DNA from: Escherichia ruysiae
Lineage (GTDB): Bacteria > Pseudomonadota > Gammaproteobacteria > Enterobacterales > Enterobacteriaceae
Length of the DNA stretch: 64,000 bases
Assembly: GCF_031323975.1 (NCBI RefSeq)
Contig: NZ_JAVIWS010000001.1
Span: 4,216,001-4,280,000 of the forward strand
Direction of reading: 5' to 3'
Numbering within the stretch: the first letter of the stretch is position 1; each line of letters opens with the position of its first letter. Of the stretch, positions 49,146 to 57,857 are shown one piece after another. A program made the position numbers and the translations under genes. The notes beneath the pieces were generated by a model, which did no database searches, had not been told where the DNA came from, and saw nothing but the letters and a program-made list of their open reading frames with translations.

Positions 49146-50129
49146 ATGTCTTCAAATTACCTTACTCCTTCTGACCTCAAAACTATTCTCCACTCCAAAC
49201 GCGCCAATATTTATTATCTGGAAAAATGCCGGGTGCAGGTGAATGGTGGGCGAGTGGAATATGTTACCAGTGAAGGTAAGGAGTCGTACTACTGGAATAT
49301 CCCTATTGCGAATACCACGGCGTTGATGTTGGGGATGGGAACTTCCGTTACCCAGGCGGCGATGCGTGAATTTGCCCATGCGGGGGTGATGGTAGGATTT
49401 TGTGGTACGGATGGCACACCGCTTTACTCCGCCAATGAAGTAGATGTTGATGTCTCCTGGCTCAGCCCACAAAGCGAATATCGTCCTACCGAGTACCTTC
49501 AGCAATGGGTTTCTTTCTGGTTTATTGAAGACAAACGACTTGCCGCCGCGAAACGTTTTCAGTTAATCCGCCTGACACATATTGATAAGCACTGGACCAG
49601 CGCGAAAATGCAGCGTGAACACGCATTTCAACCTGATACCAGCGTGCTCCAGACCTTGATAAATCGTACTCGCGAAGAAATAGACGCGGCAGAAAACCAT
49701 ACGCAGCTTATGCTCGTAGAAGCCAAAATGACCAGGGCGTTATACAAAATGGTCAGTCAAACAGTGGGCTATGGCGATTTCACCCGCGCAAAACGGGGCG
49801 GTGGGATTGATATGGCCAACCGTTTCCTCGATCAAGGGAATTATCTGGCCTATGGCCTGGCGGCAGTGGCGGCGTGGGTAACAGGTATTCCCCACGGTTT
49901 AGCGGTAATGCACGGTAAAACACGTCGCGGTGGGCTTGTTTTTGACCTTGCCGATCTGATTAAAGATGCCCTTGTTATGCCACAAGCATTTATCGCCGCA
50001 ATGGCGGGAGAGAATGCTCAGGAGTTTCGTCAACGCTGCATCAATATCTTTCAACAAGCGGATGCGCTGGATGTCATGATCACCTCTCTGCAGGAAACGG
50101 CTCAGGCACTGGCTAAGGGTGACCAATGA
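49146..50129 (+). CDS. cas1: Cas1 (type I-F integrase)
   Basis: A 327-residue Cas1f. N-terminal beta domain (SKRANIYYLEKCRVQVNGGRVEYVT) and helical catalytic domain with metal residues: Glu in VEAKMTRALYK, His in GIPHGLAVMHGKTRRGGLVFDLADLIKDALVMP, and Asp in the same segment. Role: with Cas2 inserts new spacers at the leader end. ATG 49146 is set by AGGA seven bases upstream; the GTG at 49140 is too close. Its stop overlaps cas2-3 by 4 bp. Confidence 0.97.
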   Translation: MSSNYLTPSDLKTILHSKRANIYYLEKCRVQVNGGRVEYVTSEGKESYYWNIPIANTTALMLGMGTSVTQAAMREFAHAGVMVGFCGTDGTPLYSANEVDVDVSWLSPQSEYRPTEYLQQWVSFWFIEDKRLAAAKRFQLIRLTHIDKHWTSAKMQREHAFQPDTSVLQTLINRTREEIDAAENHTQLMLVEAKMTRALYKMVSQTVGYGDFTRAKRGGGIDMANRFLDQGNYLAYGLAAVAAWVTGIPHGLAVMHGKTRRGGLVFDLADLIKDALVMPQAFIAAMAGENAQEFRQRCINIFQQADALDVMITSLQETAQALAKGDQ

Positions 50130-53100
50130 ACGTCCTGATTATTTCGCGATGCACAAAAAATGCTCGTGTTGAGAGTTGCCGTATTATTGATCAGTTTGCC
50201 GAACGCACAGGTGATGCCGCATGGCAAACGGTGATTACTCAGGAAGGTGTTAACACTTTACGCCGTTTACTGCGCAAAACGGCAAGACGAAACACAGCGG
50301 TTGCTTGTCACTGGCTGAAGAAGAATGGGCAAACGGAGCTGATGTGGATTGTCGGCAATATTCGTCGCTTTAATGATCAAGGCCGCGTTCCCACAAATCG
50401 AACAACGCAAACCAGCCTGGTGAACAAAGAAGAACATCGCTGGCAGTGCGCGGAAAGCATTGCGCTGCTGGCGGCTATTGCTGGGTTATTTCATGATTTT
50501 GGTAAAGCAGGACGCAGCTTTCAGCAAAGCCTGACCAAAAAGAGTGCACGAAGTTATCAACCTTACCGGCATGAGTGGATTTCGCTGCGGCTTTTTCAGG
50601 CTTTTGTCGGTAAGCAGTCAGATGATGTGTGGCTGGAAAAACTTGGGGAATTAACGGCAGATGATGAAACCGCGATTCTTGAGCGCCTGCAAAAGGACAC
50701 GCCTCATTTTTCCAATAGTCCATTCAGTTCGCTGCAACCACTCGCCAAAACGGTAGGCTGGTTGATCCTTTCCCATCATCGAATGCCGGAGAATCTTTCG
50801 CCACAACCGGAACAATCATGCAAAGGCTGTGAAAGTTGGCTGGAGAAGCAACTCAATGCTGACTGGAATGCCGTTAACCACCGTAAGAATGACTGGTCAC
50901 CTCAGGATTTCGAGCAAGTCTGGCAGTTTCCGGCAGGCACTCCGCTTCAAAGCGCGAGCTGGCGAGAAAAAGCGCGTCAGATTGCCCGTCGGGCGCGTAA
51001 CGCTGTCGGTTTAAAGGAATGGGGGCTGATGGAGCAACTGTTTCCATTACATATGGCGCGTTTTTGCCTGATGCTTGCCGATCACTACTATTCATCTAAC
51101 GACGCGCAGCAAAAATGGCAAGATCCGAATTATATCGTCTGGGCAAATAGCGATCGGCAGAGCGGCACGCTCAAACAACGGGTAGATGAGCATCTTGTGG
51201 GCGTCGCGCATCATGCGTATTTGCTTGGGCGGCAACTGATGCACACACGGGCATCGCTTCCGGCAATTGCCCGACATAAAGGTTTTAACCAGCGAGCTAC
51301 AGATGCGAAATATCGCTGGCAGGACAAAGCCTGGGATGTGGCGCGTGCGTTACGTGAACGCAGTCGGGAAGATGGTTTTTTCGGTGTCAATATGGCCTCG
51401 ACGGGGGGCGGTAAAACCTTTGCTAACGCCCGAATTATGTATGCGCTTGCTGATGAGCGTGAAGGGTGTCGCTTTACCATCGCATTGGGATTACGTACGC
51501 TGACTTTACAAACGGGTGATGCTCTGCGCAGCCGGCTTGGACTCGGTGAGGATGAGCTGGCTGTACTGATTGGTTCGGCGGCAGTCAAACAACTCTGGCA
51601 GCAGGAAAAAACAGACAATGATTGTGGAAGTGCTTCGCAAGAGTCGCTGGCAGAGGAGCAACAGTTTGTTAAATACGAAGGCAGTCTTCATACCGGGGCG
51701 CTGGAAAAATGGTTGAAGGATGACAGCAAACTTAAGGAGTTAGTAAGCGCACCGATTCTGGTAGCAACGATTGATCATCTTATTTCCGCGACCGAAGGTG
51801 TGCGTGGCGGGAAACAGCTTCCGGCGATGTTGCGTCTGTTAACCAGTGATTTAGTGCTCGACGAACCTGACGATTTTGATATTGCCGATCTCTATGCAGT
51901 ATGTCGTCTGATGAACTGGGCCGGAATGTTGGGAACGCGGGTATTACTTTCTTCCGCGACGTTGCCGCCAGATTTGATTCAGGCTCTGTTCGCGGCTTAT
52001 CTTGCCGGGCGCAAAATGTGGCAGGCGTCATGCGGCACGAACGGCAGACCCGTCAATATCTGCTGTGCCTGGTTTGATGAAAAAGATGCCGATGCCACAC
52101 AAATTGGTGATGGCGCTACTTTTCGTGAGACGCACAAAAAGTTTGTTGCGCGACGAGCGTTAATGTTGGCTGAAAAAGAACGACTGCATTTCGGGCGTAT
52201 AGCTTCGATTTCATCCCCATCAAGCGCGACTCAGGATGTTATCGAAAGCGTGGCTCAGACGGTACATGAGCAAATGTTGAAGTTGCATCAGGCGCATCGC
52301 CAGCAACACGAAAGCGGCAAAACTGTTTCGCTGGGTCTGGTGCGCTTCGCCAATATTAATTCTCTGGTCGCGGTGGCCAAAGCTCTGATTACCATTCCTT
52401 CACCAGAAGATGTCTGCATTCATTATTGCGTTTACCACTCCCGACATCCGCTGGCGGTACGTTCAAATATTGAGAAGCGGCTGGATCGCGCTTTTACTCG
52501 TCATAGAGAAGATGATTTCTGGAAAAACGAGGATATCGCTGAAGCCTTACATAAAAGTCCGGAATCGCACCATATTTTTGTGGTGTTGGGCACATCAGTT
52601 ATAGAAGTGGGGCGTGACTGGGATGCGGACTGGGGAATTATTGAACCGAGTTCTATGCGTTCGATTATTCAATTTGCCGGACGTATTCAACGCCACCGCA
52701 GAAATGTGCCAACCAGTGAGAATCTGGTTATTTTGCGGAGCAATATCAAAGCATTGCAGAAAAAATGCCCCGCATTTTGTAAACCGGGTTTCGAAACAAA
52801 AGATCGCGTGCTGAATAGCCATGATATTTGCGAGCTGATACCACTCACGGACTACCGGACGATTAATGCCTTACCACGGATCTTACCTGCCAATAATGAA
52901 AATAAACTGGCGGAACTTGAGCATAGTCGTTTATTCACCGAGTTGATGAGTAGTAAAAGCAAACATGTGGTAGCTGCGCAATGGTGGCGCGCACCGCTAA
53001 GCTGGAACGGCTGGATGCAGCGCCAGACGCCTTTTCGTTATTCGTCGTTACCGGAAGCGGTGTTTTTTCTGCATATGGATGACGAAGAAAGTAAAGCGAG

Positions 53101-53359
53101 TTTCTATTCCCGCATGGGCGACAACGAGCGTAAAGAGCAGGGGAATTTCAAACGAGAAGACGTGATATGCGCCAGCGGCGTTGCTTGCTGGGGCATGATG
53201 GATTACCAACAAGTTTTGTTGGATCTGGCTGTTGAGCACAGTTGTGAGATTAATCGTGTCGGGGAAAGGTTTGCTGAAGTGAGAGTACCCGTCTGTGACG
53301 AAGATGCGCTCAACGGCTGGCATTATCACCCATGGTTAGGGGTGTTTCGCGCCCCGTGA
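50126..53359 (+). CDS. cas3: Cas2-Cas3 fusion (type I-F nuclease-helicase)
   Basis: A 1077-residue fusion typical of type I-F. Residues 1 to about 95 are the Cas2-like domain. The HD nuclease follows, with GLFHDFGKAGR (H123-D124). The SF2 helicase begins with Walker A STGGGKTFANA near residue 424, DEAD-like box LDEPDD near 578, SSATLPP, and motif VI QFAGRIQRHR. A C-terminal domain follows. Role: Cas2 part scaffolds Cas1 for adaptation; Cas3 part degrades target DNA after Csy-complex recruitment. All motifs are intact. Its last codons form half of a strong hairpin (53347-53369). Start coupled to cas1 (ATGA). Confidence 0.97.
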   Translation: MNVLIISRCTKNARVESCRIIDQFAERTGDAAWQTVITQEGVNTLRRLLRKTARRNTAVACHWLKKNGQTELMWIVGNIRRFNDQGRVPTNRTTQTSLVNKEEHRWQCAESIALLAAIAGLFHDFGKAGRSFQQSLTKKSARSYQPYRHEWISLRLFQAFVGKQSDDVWLEKLGELTADDETAILERLQKDTPHFSNSPFSSLQPLAKTVGWLILSHHRMPENLSPQPEQSCKGCESWLEKQLNADWNAVNHRKNDWSPQDFEQVWQFPAGTPLQSASWREKARQIARRARNAVGLKEWGLMEQLFPLHMARFCLMLADHYYSSNDAQQKWQDPNYIVWANSDRQSGTLKQRVDEHLVGVAHHAYLLGRQLMHTRASLPAIARHKGFNQRATDAKYRWQDKAWDVARALRERSREDGFFGVNMASTGGGKTFANARIMYALADEREGCRFTIALGLRTLTLQTGDALRSRLGLGEDELAVLIGSAAVKQLWQQEKTDNDCGSASQESLAEEQQFVKYEGSLHTGALEKWLKDDSKLKELVSAPILVATIDHLISATEGVRGGKQLPAMLRLLTSDLVLDEPDDFDIADLYAVCRLMNWAGMLGTRVLLSSATLPPDLIQALFAAYLAGRKMWQASCGTNGRPVNICCAWFDEKDADATQIGDGATFRETHKKFVARRALMLAEKERLHFGRIASISSPSSATQDVIESVAQTVHEQMLKLHQAHRQQHESGKTVSLGLVRFANINSLVAVAKALITIPSPEDVCIHYCVYHSRHPLAVRSNIEKRLDRAFTRHREDDFWKNEDIAEALHKSPESHHIFVVLGTSVIEVGRDWDADWGIIEPSSMRSIIQFAGRIQRHRRNVPTSENLVILRSNIKALQKKCPAFCKPGFETKDRVLNSHDICELIPLTDYRTINALPRILPANNENKLAELEHSRLFTELMSSKSKHVVAAQWWRAPLSWNGWMQRQTPFRYSSLPEAVFFLHMDDEESKASFYSRMGDNERKEQGNFKREDVICASGVACWGMMDYQQVLLDLAVEHSCEINRVGERFAEVRVPVCDEDALNGWHYHPWLGVFRAP

Positions 53360-53369
53360 AGGGGCGCGA
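53347..53369. terminator. 9-bp GC hairpin over the cas2-3 stop codon
   Basis: Perfect inverted repeat TCGCGCCCC / GGGGCGCGA with GTGAA loop; the TGA stop lies in the loop. There is no T tract on either strand. On the minus strand it forms the 3' end of the mini-CRISPR, replacing the normal handle of its second repeat. Confidence 0.6.
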
Positions 53370-53443
53370 GCTGCCTGTACGGCAGTTTACAAGTCCGTAT
53401 CCGGAGATACATCTATTTCTAAGCTGCCAACGGCAGTGCGTGA
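53363..53443 (-). ncRNA. Degenerate one-spacer mini-CRISPR (CreA/CreR-like guide RNA candidate)
   Basis: Read leftward. First repeat-like unit (53443-53416): CACTGCCG, shortened loop, GGCAG, then an intact CTTAGAAA handle. Next is a 25-base spacer (53415-53391) starting TAGATGTATCTCCGG. The second unit (53390-53363) has the exact hairpin CTGCCGTACAGGCAG but no proper handle. It differs from the two normal arrays by orientation, spacer length and decayed repeats. The Cas6f hairpins and the 5' handle are kept, so a usable crRNA could form. Its seed matches the csy1 leader beside a CC PAM (see target). I infer a Cascade-guided regulator; not proven. Confidence 0.75.
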
Positions 53444-53472
53444 ATATTAATCTCGCAACTATTATGTTTCAA
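53444..53472 (-). promoter_or_regulatory. Candidate sigma-70 promoter of the mini-CRISPR
   Basis: On the minus strand TTGAAA (53472-53467), exactly 17 bp, then TAATAT (53449-53444). A start about 7 bp downstream (near 53437) would begin the RNA at the first repeat hairpin, with no leader. Confidence 0.6.
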
Positions 53473-53496
53473 ATGATTTATGCATGGTAATATAAC
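53468..53496 (+). promoter_or_regulatory. Candidate sigma-70 promoter for csy operon / small ORF
   Basis: TTCAAA (53468-53473), 17 bp, TATAAC (53491-53496). The -35 overlaps the -35 of the leftward mini-CRISPR promoter, forming a back-to-back pair. The expected start is near 53503. A weaker alternative is TTGGTT-N18-TAGATT, ending at 53527. Confidence 0.5.
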
Positions 53497-53513
53497 TTTG
53501 GTTTATTGCATTG

Positions 53514-53547
53514 GGTTTAGCTAGATTAATGCGTAGATACATCTAGG
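53514..53547 (-). promoter_or_regulatory. Candidate Cascade target of the mini-CRISPR
   Basis: On the minus strand CC (53547-53546, correct I-F PAM) is followed by TAGATGTATCT (53545-53535), identical to the first 11 spacer bases. Positions 13, 14, 16 and 17 also match; 12 and 15 differ, and 18 onward diverge. Position 12 and 18 are flipped out in type I crRNA duplexes, so the effective seed is better than it looks. The PAM bases are part of the AGGTGA ribosome-binding site of the small ORF. Confidence 0.7.
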
Positions 53548-53557
53548 TGAACTATCC

Positions 53558-53620
53558 ATGATTATCACCACGGGTGTTGTCCCTTTTGCTGTATGCGTCG
53601 TTGTACTGAAGCCATGTTGA
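53558..53620 (+). CDS. Small hydrophobic ORF (20 codons) upstream of csy1
   Basis: ATG ... TGA encoding MIITTGVVPFAVCVVVLKPC: one short hydrophobic stretch with a Lys near the end. AGGTGA lies 7 bp before the ATG. Too short for standard gene calling. It sits between the mini-CRISPR target and csy1, 67 bp before csy1. Small hydrophobic peptides are often toxic, and a Cascade-repressed toxin (CreT-like) would fit, but it could equally be a leader peptide of csy1 or not translated. No homologue known to me. Confidence 0.4.
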   Translation: MIITTGVVPFAVCVVVLKPC

Positions 53621-53687
53621 GCTACGGAGATTTTTCAGTGAAGTTAGGGAACAACTTTAATTTGATGGATTAACGAAAGGAGCCGAG

Positions 53688-54995
53688 ATGGAAAAAACGG
53701 CGCTAATACAATTTATTACTGATTACATCGCTTCGCGAAGGCAACCCAAAATCGATGCTTTTGAAAAAGAAGCAGCAAAGAGGCTGGAGCAGAGCGATGA
53801 TGCCAGCGCCATCGCTCAGGAACGGCAGGAACTTGAAGCACGCTACCTGCCTCGTAACTGGTTAACGGATGCGGCGAAGCGTGTTCGTTCTATAAGGATA
53901 ATCTCCCACGGGGCAAAATATAGTAATGGTGACTCCAAAGCATATGGACGTTATTTGGAGAAATTCGTCAGCGAGGGATATTTAAATACAGCATCACTGG
54001 CAATTATTAAAGAGGATGCTGAAGGCAACGCTGCATTTTATGATGTTGCAAAAATACTCCTAACAGATGTTCACGGAGATTCGTTACTCGCCAGCTTAAA
54101 ACGTGGCGATTATCAATCATTAAATGCCTTTGCGTTGGATGATGAACAACTAAAACAATGGGTTGAATGCTTTAGTCAAGCATATGCATCGGAGTGGATA
54201 AAAGCGCACAAACTATCGAAGCAAATCTATTTCCCTGTGGATGATGGTTATCACCTGTTATGCCCGCTGTTTTCCAGCTCACTGGCGCAGGCAATGTATG
54301 AAAAGCTAACCGCTGTGCGCTTTAGCGAGGAATCAAAAGCCATTCGCGATGCGCACAAGGCAGGTAAATGGCACTCACAGCCAGATATTCGTTTCCCTAA
54401 TCTTGCTGAGATGTATTATGGAGGTGGAAATCAACAGAATATCTCCCTGCTAAACAGTGCCAGAGTTGGACGCGTCTGGTTGTTGCCATCAATGCCCCCC
54501 ACCTGGACGACGCAGGAGCGCGCACCACAAAACATGCGCAGTATTTTTGCCTTACGCGGTTATTTCAATCGCTCAGCTTCGGGCACTATCGCCCGGATGA
54601 CCTACTTACTGAAAGTTGACATAAACAATGTTCATATTCGTACTGCGCGCGCGAAATATATTGATGAGTTGATAGATTTGCTGTTCATGCAGGCATCCTC
54701 TTTTCAGCAAGAAAAATGGCAGGGGTGGTCAGCACAATCACCAGAATTACCTCGTCACCAGCAGCTTTGGCTGGACCCGTGGCGAAGCTTGTCAGATGAG
54801 GCTTTCAAACTGGAGCGTGAGAAAAACGACTGGCAGAGGATAGTCGCTGATGACTTCGCGCGCTGGCTGAACTATCGCCTGAAAAAAGCAAGTTTCGATG
54901 TGGGAGCCGTCGAGCAAAGAGAGTGGCGTAGTCAGTCCCTGTTCACTCAACGGATGCGTGAAATGGAAGCCGTTTTGCAGGAGGCGCTGAAATGA
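53688..54995 (+). CDS. csy1: Csy1 (Cas8f), large subunit of the I-F Cascade
   Basis: A 435-residue Csy1. The N-terminal helical opening is typical (LIQFITDYIASRRQPKIDAFEKEA). Family features are RVRSIRIISHGAKYSNGDSKA and RVWLLPSMPPTWT. Role: forms the tail of the Csy surveillance complex with Csy2, binds the 5' handle and recognises the CC PAM. AAAGGAG is 6 bp before the ATG. It begins the csy1-2-3-4 operon; the Csy2 start overlaps by 4 bp. The upstream 328 bp is the regulatory region described above. Confidence 0.96.
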   Translation: MEKTALIQFITDYIASRRQPKIDAFEKEAAKRLEQSDDASAIAQERQELEARYLPRNWLTDAAKRVRSIRIISHGAKYSNGDSKAYGRYLEKFVSEGYLNTASLAIIKEDAEGNAAFYDVAKILLTDVHGDSLLASLKRGDYQSLNAFALDDEQLKQWVECFSQAYASEWIKAHKLSKQIYFPVDDGYHLLCPLFSSSLAQAMYEKLTAVRFSEESKAIRDAHKAGKWHSQPDIRFPNLAEMYYGGGNQQNISLLNSARVGRVWLLPSMPPTWTTQERAPQNMRSIFALRGYFNRSASGTIARMTYLLKVDINNVHIRTARAKYIDELIDLLFMQASSFQQEKWQGWSAQSPELPRHQQLWLDPWRSLSDEAFKLEREKNDWQRIVADDFARWLNYRLKKASFDVGAVEQREWRSQSLFTQRMREMEAVLQEALK

Positions 54996-55915
54996 GTTAT
55001 CTGCTCTTGTTACCCCATATACGCATAGAAAACGCTAACGCCGTTTCCGGGTTGACCTGGGGATTCCCGGCGATGACCCATTTTCTCGGCTATGTTCATG
55101 CGCTTTCTCGCAAAGTGGTGGATGAATTTGGCGTAAGTTTTGCCGGTTGCGCAGTCGTTAGCCATGAACAGCATATTCAGGCGTACAGTTCCGGGCGCGA
55201 TTTTCAGTTTGCTCTCACCCGTAACCCATTAACCAAAGAAGGTAAAACTGCCTCGTTCAATGAAGAGGGGCGTATGCACCTGACGGTTTCTCTACTTGTT
55301 GAATGTAATGGCGAAATTACTAATGGTGAATACGGTAGAAAAGCCCTGTGTGACCATCTGAAAATGCTTTGCCAGAGCCATAAACTGGCGGGTGGCAGCA
55401 TTGTCAGTATGCGCGATCCGCAGCTTTTTCATGCACCAGAAGATGAAAAGCAACTGCGTAAAATCATCTGGCGTTTAATGCCGGGTTACGCGCTTTACGA
55501 TCGCAGCGAATGGCTGGCTGAACATCACCAACAACATCCTGACATATCGTTGCTTGATGCCTGGCTCGATTTCGCCGCCATTAAATATCAGGCCGAATCC
55601 CCGGCTGAAGACAATACCGCACAATGGACATACCAGCCGAAGCCAATGCCCGGTTTCCTCGTGCCATTAATGTGTGGTTACCAACGTATTTCTCCTGTGT
55701 ACGCCTCTGGTGAAGTTGAAAATGCGCGCGACACCGTGACGCCATTTGCTTTTGCCGAAGCCGTTTATGGGATTGGTGAATGGCGCGGATTACATCGCAT
55801 CACTGACCTGCAACCGCTGATGTGGCGCTACCGTACAACGGACACTGGATACTATTGCTCGGCAATACCACTCGTTGACGACCCTATAACTCATGAAGAT
55901 GACGATTCAGAATAA
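54992..55915 (+). CDS. csy2: Csy2 (Cas5f)
   Basis: A 307-residue RAMP-fold protein. It opens [38 protein letters not shown], typical of Csy2. Role: pairs with Csy1 to cap the 5' handle of the crRNA in the Csy complex. It overlaps csy1 by ATGA. Followed by csy3 after 10 bp. Confidence 0.96.
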   Translation: MSYLLLLPHIRIENANAVSGLTWGFPAMTHFLGYVHALSRKVVDEFGVSFAGCAVVSHEQHIQAYSSGRDFQFALTRNPLTKEGKTASFNEEGRMHLTVSLLVECNGEITNGEYGRKALCDHLKMLCQSHKLAGGSIVSMRDPQLFHAPEDEKQLRKIIWRLMPGYALYDRSEWLAEHHQQHPDISLLDAWLDFAAIKYQAESPAEDNTAQWTYQPKPMPGFLVPLMCGYQRISPVYASGEVENARDTVTPFAFAEAVYGIGEWRGLHRITDLQPLMWRYRTTDTGYYCSAIPLVDDPITHEDDDSE

Positions 55916-55925
55916 GGACATAATT

Positions 55926-56927
55926 ATGGCAAAGGCTCCTGTAGCAATAAAAACAGCATCGGTACTGGCATTTGAACGCAAACTGGCAACATCCGACGCG
56001 GTGATGTATGCCGGTAACTGGCAAGGAAATGAATGGCAACCTATTGAGATTCAGGAGAAAGCGGTTCGTGGAACCATCTCTAATCGCCTGAAGAACACGA
56101 TTACCAGCGATCCCACCAAACTGGATGCTGAAATCCAAAAAGCCAACCTACAACGGGTGGATGTGGCTTCGCTTCCGGTAGATGCAGATACGCTAAAAGT
56201 GGTGTTTACGCTGCGAGTGCTGGGTAATTTATCTTCACCTTCAGTATGTAATGATATGGCCTATCAGGAGGCGCTTTCTGAGGTCATTGAAGGTTACATC
56301 AGCGAGCATGGCTTTAAAGAGCTGGCGTTACGCTATGCGCTGAATCTGGCAAATGGTCGTTTTTTGTGGCGCAACCGCATTGGTGCTGAGCAGATCCAGG
56401 TGAAAGTTACTGCTAATGATTCGTCCTGGACTTTTAACAGCCATGACTTCTCCTTACGTCAATTTGATCAAGGCCAGAGTAGCGTCACAGAACTGGCGGC
56501 AACGATTGAACAAGGATTAAGCGGAAAAGAGTGGGTCATGCTTACGGTTGAGGCACAGGTTCGCCTCGGTGCCGGGCAAGAAGTCTTCCCATCACAGGAA
56601 CTGGTGCTCGACAGTAACAGTAGCAAAAGTCGTGTGTTGTACCAGGTTGCAGGCATTGCCGGTATTCACTCCCAAAAAATTGGCAACGCTTTACGTACCA
56701 TTGATACCTGGCATCCGAAGGTTGATGAGTTGGGAGCTATCGCTGTGGAACCTTATGGTTCTGTAACCAGTCGCGGTGTCGCTTGTCGTCAGCCAAAAGA
56801 AAAACTCGATTTTTATACCTTACTGGATAATTGGGTGACTAAAGGCGTCAAACCGGAAGTTGATCAGCAGCACTACGTGATGGCTGTCTTGATTCGTGGT
56901 GGTGTTTTTGGTGAGAAAGCGGAATAA
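55926..56927 (+). CDS. csy3: Csy3 (Cas7f), backbone subunit
   Basis: A 333-residue Cas7-type RAMP protein: [30 protein letters not shown] opening, [23 protein letters not shown] crRNA-binding region, and the C-terminal GGVFGEKAE. Role: six copies form the helical backbone along the crRNA. ATG 55926 is chosen behind AATAAGGACATAATT; the earlier ATG overlaps csy2. Confidence 0.96.
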   Translation: MAKAPVAIKTASVLAFERKLATSDAVMYAGNWQGNEWQPIEIQEKAVRGTISNRLKNTITSDPTKLDAEIQKANLQRVDVASLPVDADTLKVVFTLRVLGNLSSPSVCNDMAYQEALSEVIEGYISEHGFKELALRYALNLANGRFLWRNRIGAEQIQVKVTANDSSWTFNSHDFSLRQFDQGQSSVTELAATIEQGLSGKEWVMLTVEAQVRLGAGQEVFPSQELVLDSNSSKSRVLYQVAGIAGIHSQKIGNALRTIDTWHPKVDELGAIAVEPYGSVTSRGVACRQPKEKLDFYTLLDNWVTKGVKPEVDQQHYVMAVLIRGGVFGEKAE

Positions 56928-56937
56928 GGAGCTGTCA

Positions 56938-57492
56938 ATGGATCACTATCTTGAGATCCGTGTTCTGCCCGATCCTGAATTTTCGAGTGAAATGTTGATG
57001 GCGGCGTTATTTGCCAAATTGCACCGGACATTGGGTGCAAGAGGGCAAGGTGATATCGGCGTGAGTTTCCCGGACATAAACGTTACGCCAGGAGCGCGCT
57101 TACGCTTACATGGTAGCGCCCCGGCATTGCAGGAGCTTGAAGACTCAACGTGGCGTAAAGGGCTTACGGATTATTGCCAATGTTCGCCTGTCACTCCCAT
57201 TCCAGAAATAAAGGGCTGGCGAGTGGTAAGTCGTGTGCAGGTTAAAAGTAACCCACAGCGTCTGTTAAGGCGTTCAGTGAAAAAAGGCTGGCTTACTGAA
57301 GAACAGGCGATTGAGCGACTGGCGACGCAAGCTGAACAGCGGACCGATTTACCTTTTCTTAATATGAAGAGTTTGTCGAGTCAGCAACAGTTCAAGTTGT
57401 TTATCCAGCACGGTGATTTGCGCGCAGAACCGGTTAAAGGGGAATTCAGTAGTTATGGATTAAGCGCAACAGCAACCATACCCTGGTTTTGA
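56938..57492 (+). CDS. csy4: Csy4 (Cas6f), crRNA endonuclease
   Basis: A 184-residue Cas6f. MDHYLEIRVLPDPEF opening, with catalytic His29 in AKLHRTLGARG, then the Arg-rich helix (LLRRSVKKGW) that grips the repeat hairpin, and the C-terminal YGLSATATIPWF. Role: cuts each repeat 3' of the CTGCC-GGCAG hairpin, giving crRNAs with an 8-nt CUUAGAAA handle. The start at 56938 is preceded by AAGGAGCTGTCA. A terminator follows. Confidence 0.97.
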   Translation: MDHYLEIRVLPDPEFSSEMLMAALFAKLHRTLGARGQGDIGVSFPDINVTPGARLRLHGSAPALQELEDSTWRKGLTDYCQCSPVTPIPEIKGWRVVSRVQVKSNPQRLLRRSVKKGWLTEEQAIERLATQAEQRTDLPFLNMKSLSSQQQFKLFIQHGDLRAEPVKGEFSSYGLSATATIPWF

Positions 57493-57512
57493 TGTTTTGC
57501 AATTATTAAGAT

Positions 57513-57540
57513 GCCTGGCCGTGCGGCTGGGCTTTTTTTT
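57513..57540 (+). terminator. Terminator after csy4
   Basis: Inverted repeat GCCTGGCC / GGCTGGGC (with two G-T pairs), loop GTGC, then eight T. Ends the csy operon. Confidence 0.85.
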
Positions 57541-57688
57541 AGTGTGGCCTGGCCGTTGAGAAGATGTGTTGGATATTAATTGTTCATATCCGGGATGTTG
57601 TTTTCTTTGCTAAAAAAGTTTTATTGCTAAACCATTTCCTGGAGAGAGAGTTATTGAGCTGGGAGGTATACGAAGCCATCTATATGCG

Positions 57689-57717
57689 AAAAAAAAGCCC
57701 GTACTTTCGTACGAGCT
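57689..57717 (-). terminator. Terminator of serW
   Basis: On the minus strand GCTCGTAC gaaa GTACGGGC followed by eight T; immediately past the tRNA 3' end. The 57541-57688 stretch to its left is AT-rich with nothing recognised, except a second copy of GGCCTGGCCGT. Confidence 0.85.
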
Positions 57718-57729
57718 CTTCTTAAAATA

Positions 57730-57817
57730 TGGCGGTGAGGCGGGGATTCGAACCCCGGATACGTTGCCGTATACACACTTTCCAGGCGTGCTCCTTCAGC
57801 CACTCGGACACCTCACC
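57730..57817 (-). tRNA. serW: tRNA-Ser (anticodon GGA)
   Basis: 88 nt with encoded CCA. Acceptor GGTGAGG pairs with CCTCACC; a long variable arm is typical of tRNA-Ser. Anticodon GGA at 57783-57781, T loop GGTTCGAATCC. Reads UCC and UCU. In K-12 it sits between clpA and infA; here it lies between the I-F cas genes and array 2. Confidence 0.97.
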
Positions 57818-57857
57818 AAATTTTTGTTGCCTGACCTCATGGGGGCAACGGGGCGCT

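Noticed and set aside
53363..53443. The mini-CRISPR as a mere decayed third immune array
   Set aside because: Decay alone would not keep the handle, both hairpins, a promoter-like sequence and an 11-base seed match beside a correct PAM in the same gap. Chance cannot be ruled out without comparison.
53464..53490. 8-codon ATG frame in the csy1 gap
   Set aside because: It lies upstream of the expected rightward transcription start and overlaps promoter elements; no ribosome-binding site.
57541..57688. Possible attachment site or tRNA fragment next to serW
   Set aside because: Looked for a partial tRNA-Ser copy that would mark integration; none was seen.
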